DNA from: Acidobacteriota bacterium
Lineage (GTDB): Bacteria > Acidobacteriota > Thermoanaerobaculia > Multivoradales > SZUA-115
Reading direction: 5' to 3'
DNA: 62,990 nt
Assembly: GCA_024277255.1 (NCBI GenBank)
Contig: JAJRVQ010000169.1
Location: 1-62,990 of the forward strand
This document shows positions 62,639 through 62,990 of this stretch, in pieces (positions within the stretch are counted from its first letter, which is position 1; every line of letters starts with the position of its first letter). The notes beneath the pieces were generated by a model. The model searched no databases. It saw only the letters and a list, made by a program, of their open reading frames with translations, and was not told where the DNA came from. A program made the translations under genes and the position numbers.

Positions 62639-62670
62639 GGGCAAGAGGCAAGCGGCGCGGCAGGCGGTGG

Positions 62671-62990
62671 ATGGATCTACCGGTTGCTTCGGCGACACTG
62701 GGTGGTCCCACACCGGAGGTCCTGGAGTTTTTTCTCGATACCACTCACCCGTGGTTGAGGATCTTGTGTCAGGACTGCAAGACGGCCGGAGGCTCCGGCG
62801 GCGGTGGCGCCAGCGCCAGTGGTGGCGGCGGTGGCACCGGTGGCGATGGTACTGGGCCGAAGGCGTTGCTCTACTACGCCGCCGGCGGCGCCGGCGAATC
62901 GGGCACTCCCGGCGAGGTTGCCTGGCGGGCGACGATGGGTCGCTACTGGTCGCACAGCTACGCCCAGCGGATCTTCCTCGATCCCACCGC
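62671..62990 (+). CDS. Partial reading frame with Gly-rich linker (runs off the window)
   Basis: From an ATG at 62671 the frame is open for 106 codons to the edge: a Leu/Glu-containing start (PTPEVLEFFLDTTHPWLRIL), CQDCK, then a low-complexity Gly/Ser/Ala stretch (residues 41-60), then YYAAGGAGESGTPGEVAWRA and GRYWSHSYAQRIFLDP. The final segment resembles N-terminal parts of some RHS/YD-repeat proteins that I have seen, but I hold this weakly. No strong ribosome-binding site precedes the ATG, and the frame is also open further upstream. The start and even the coding status are uncertain. Confidence 0.45.
   Translation, partial: MDLPVASATLGGPTPEVLEFFLDTTHPWLRILCQDCKTAGGSGGGGASASGGGGGTGGDGTGPKALLYYAAGGAGESGTPGEVAWRATMGRYWSHSYAQRIFLDPT

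Overview
The window looks like a high-GC Gram-negative bacterial chromosome segment. The BAM/Skp/LpxD/FabZ/LpxA block shows an LPS-type outer membrane. A reaction-centre-type dihaem cytochrome c with a TPR tail, an IPTL-CTERM surface protein, and the mix of multihaem and CISM respiratory genes make an acidobacterium (Thermoanaerobaculia-like) my best guess. No rRNA or other phylogenetic marker was compared, so this is an inference.

Layout. (1) 1-4144 is a worn-down defence island on the minus strand: the start of an IS4-type transposase, an hsdS cut to 58 codons, a 24-codon nucleotidyltransferase remnant, a HepT-like HI0074 protein, an intact HsdM carrying an N-terminal XRE helix-turn-helix, an orphan lipoprotein, a duplicated HTH stub and the C-terminal end of an Mrr-like nuclease. 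(2) 4290-12950 holds a CHRD/IPTL-CTERM surface protein, an OmpR-type two-component system, a dihaem cytochrome c, small secreted proteins, a GYF-domain membrane protein and a Rieske-glutamate synthase fusion. (3) 13041-20037 pairs a NarX/NarL-type two-component system with a divergent respiratory operon: porin, Rieske protein, cytochrome b and a HAO-family octahaem cytochrome c. (4) 20233-28233 holds a Cys-rich secreted peptide, a selenoprotein with an in-frame UGA and a SECIS-like hairpin, an S10 carboxypeptidase, and a molybdopterin oxidoreductase operon (fused FeS/NrfD subunit, catalytic subunit, TorD chaperone). (5) 28411-34388 holds a PLP decarboxylase facing an LPLAT-ACP-KAS-SDR lipid cassette, and a sodium:solute symporter broken by one amber codon. 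(6) 34427-62596 is mainly housekeeping: guaA, gpsA, plsY, cinA, deoA, tRNA-Arg, apt, pcm, surE, mtnP, lpxA/fabZ/lpxD/skp/bamA, clpC, lolD/lolC, lysS, PNP, hpt and ridA. (7) A glycine-rich reading frame runs off the right edge.

How the genes work together. The Rieske/cytochrome b/octahaem operon probably moves electrons between quinone and a nitrogen compound (hydroxylamine or nitrite) in the periplasm. The divergent NarX/NarL pair may control it. The CISM operon is a second quinone-linked respiratory enzyme, with its active site predicted on the cytoplasmic side because no Tat signal is seen. The housekeeping half combines envelope building (LPS lipid A, BAM, LolCD, PlsY, GpsA) with purine and nucleoside salvage.

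Most notable points: the UGA-encoded peroxiredoxin-like selenoprotein that an ordinary ORF call truncates (20582-21124); the Rieske/cyt b/octahaem operon; the Rieske-GltS fusion; and the decayed HsdM-HepT-MntA-HsdS operon with a duplicated, apparently leaderless promoter-HTH unit.
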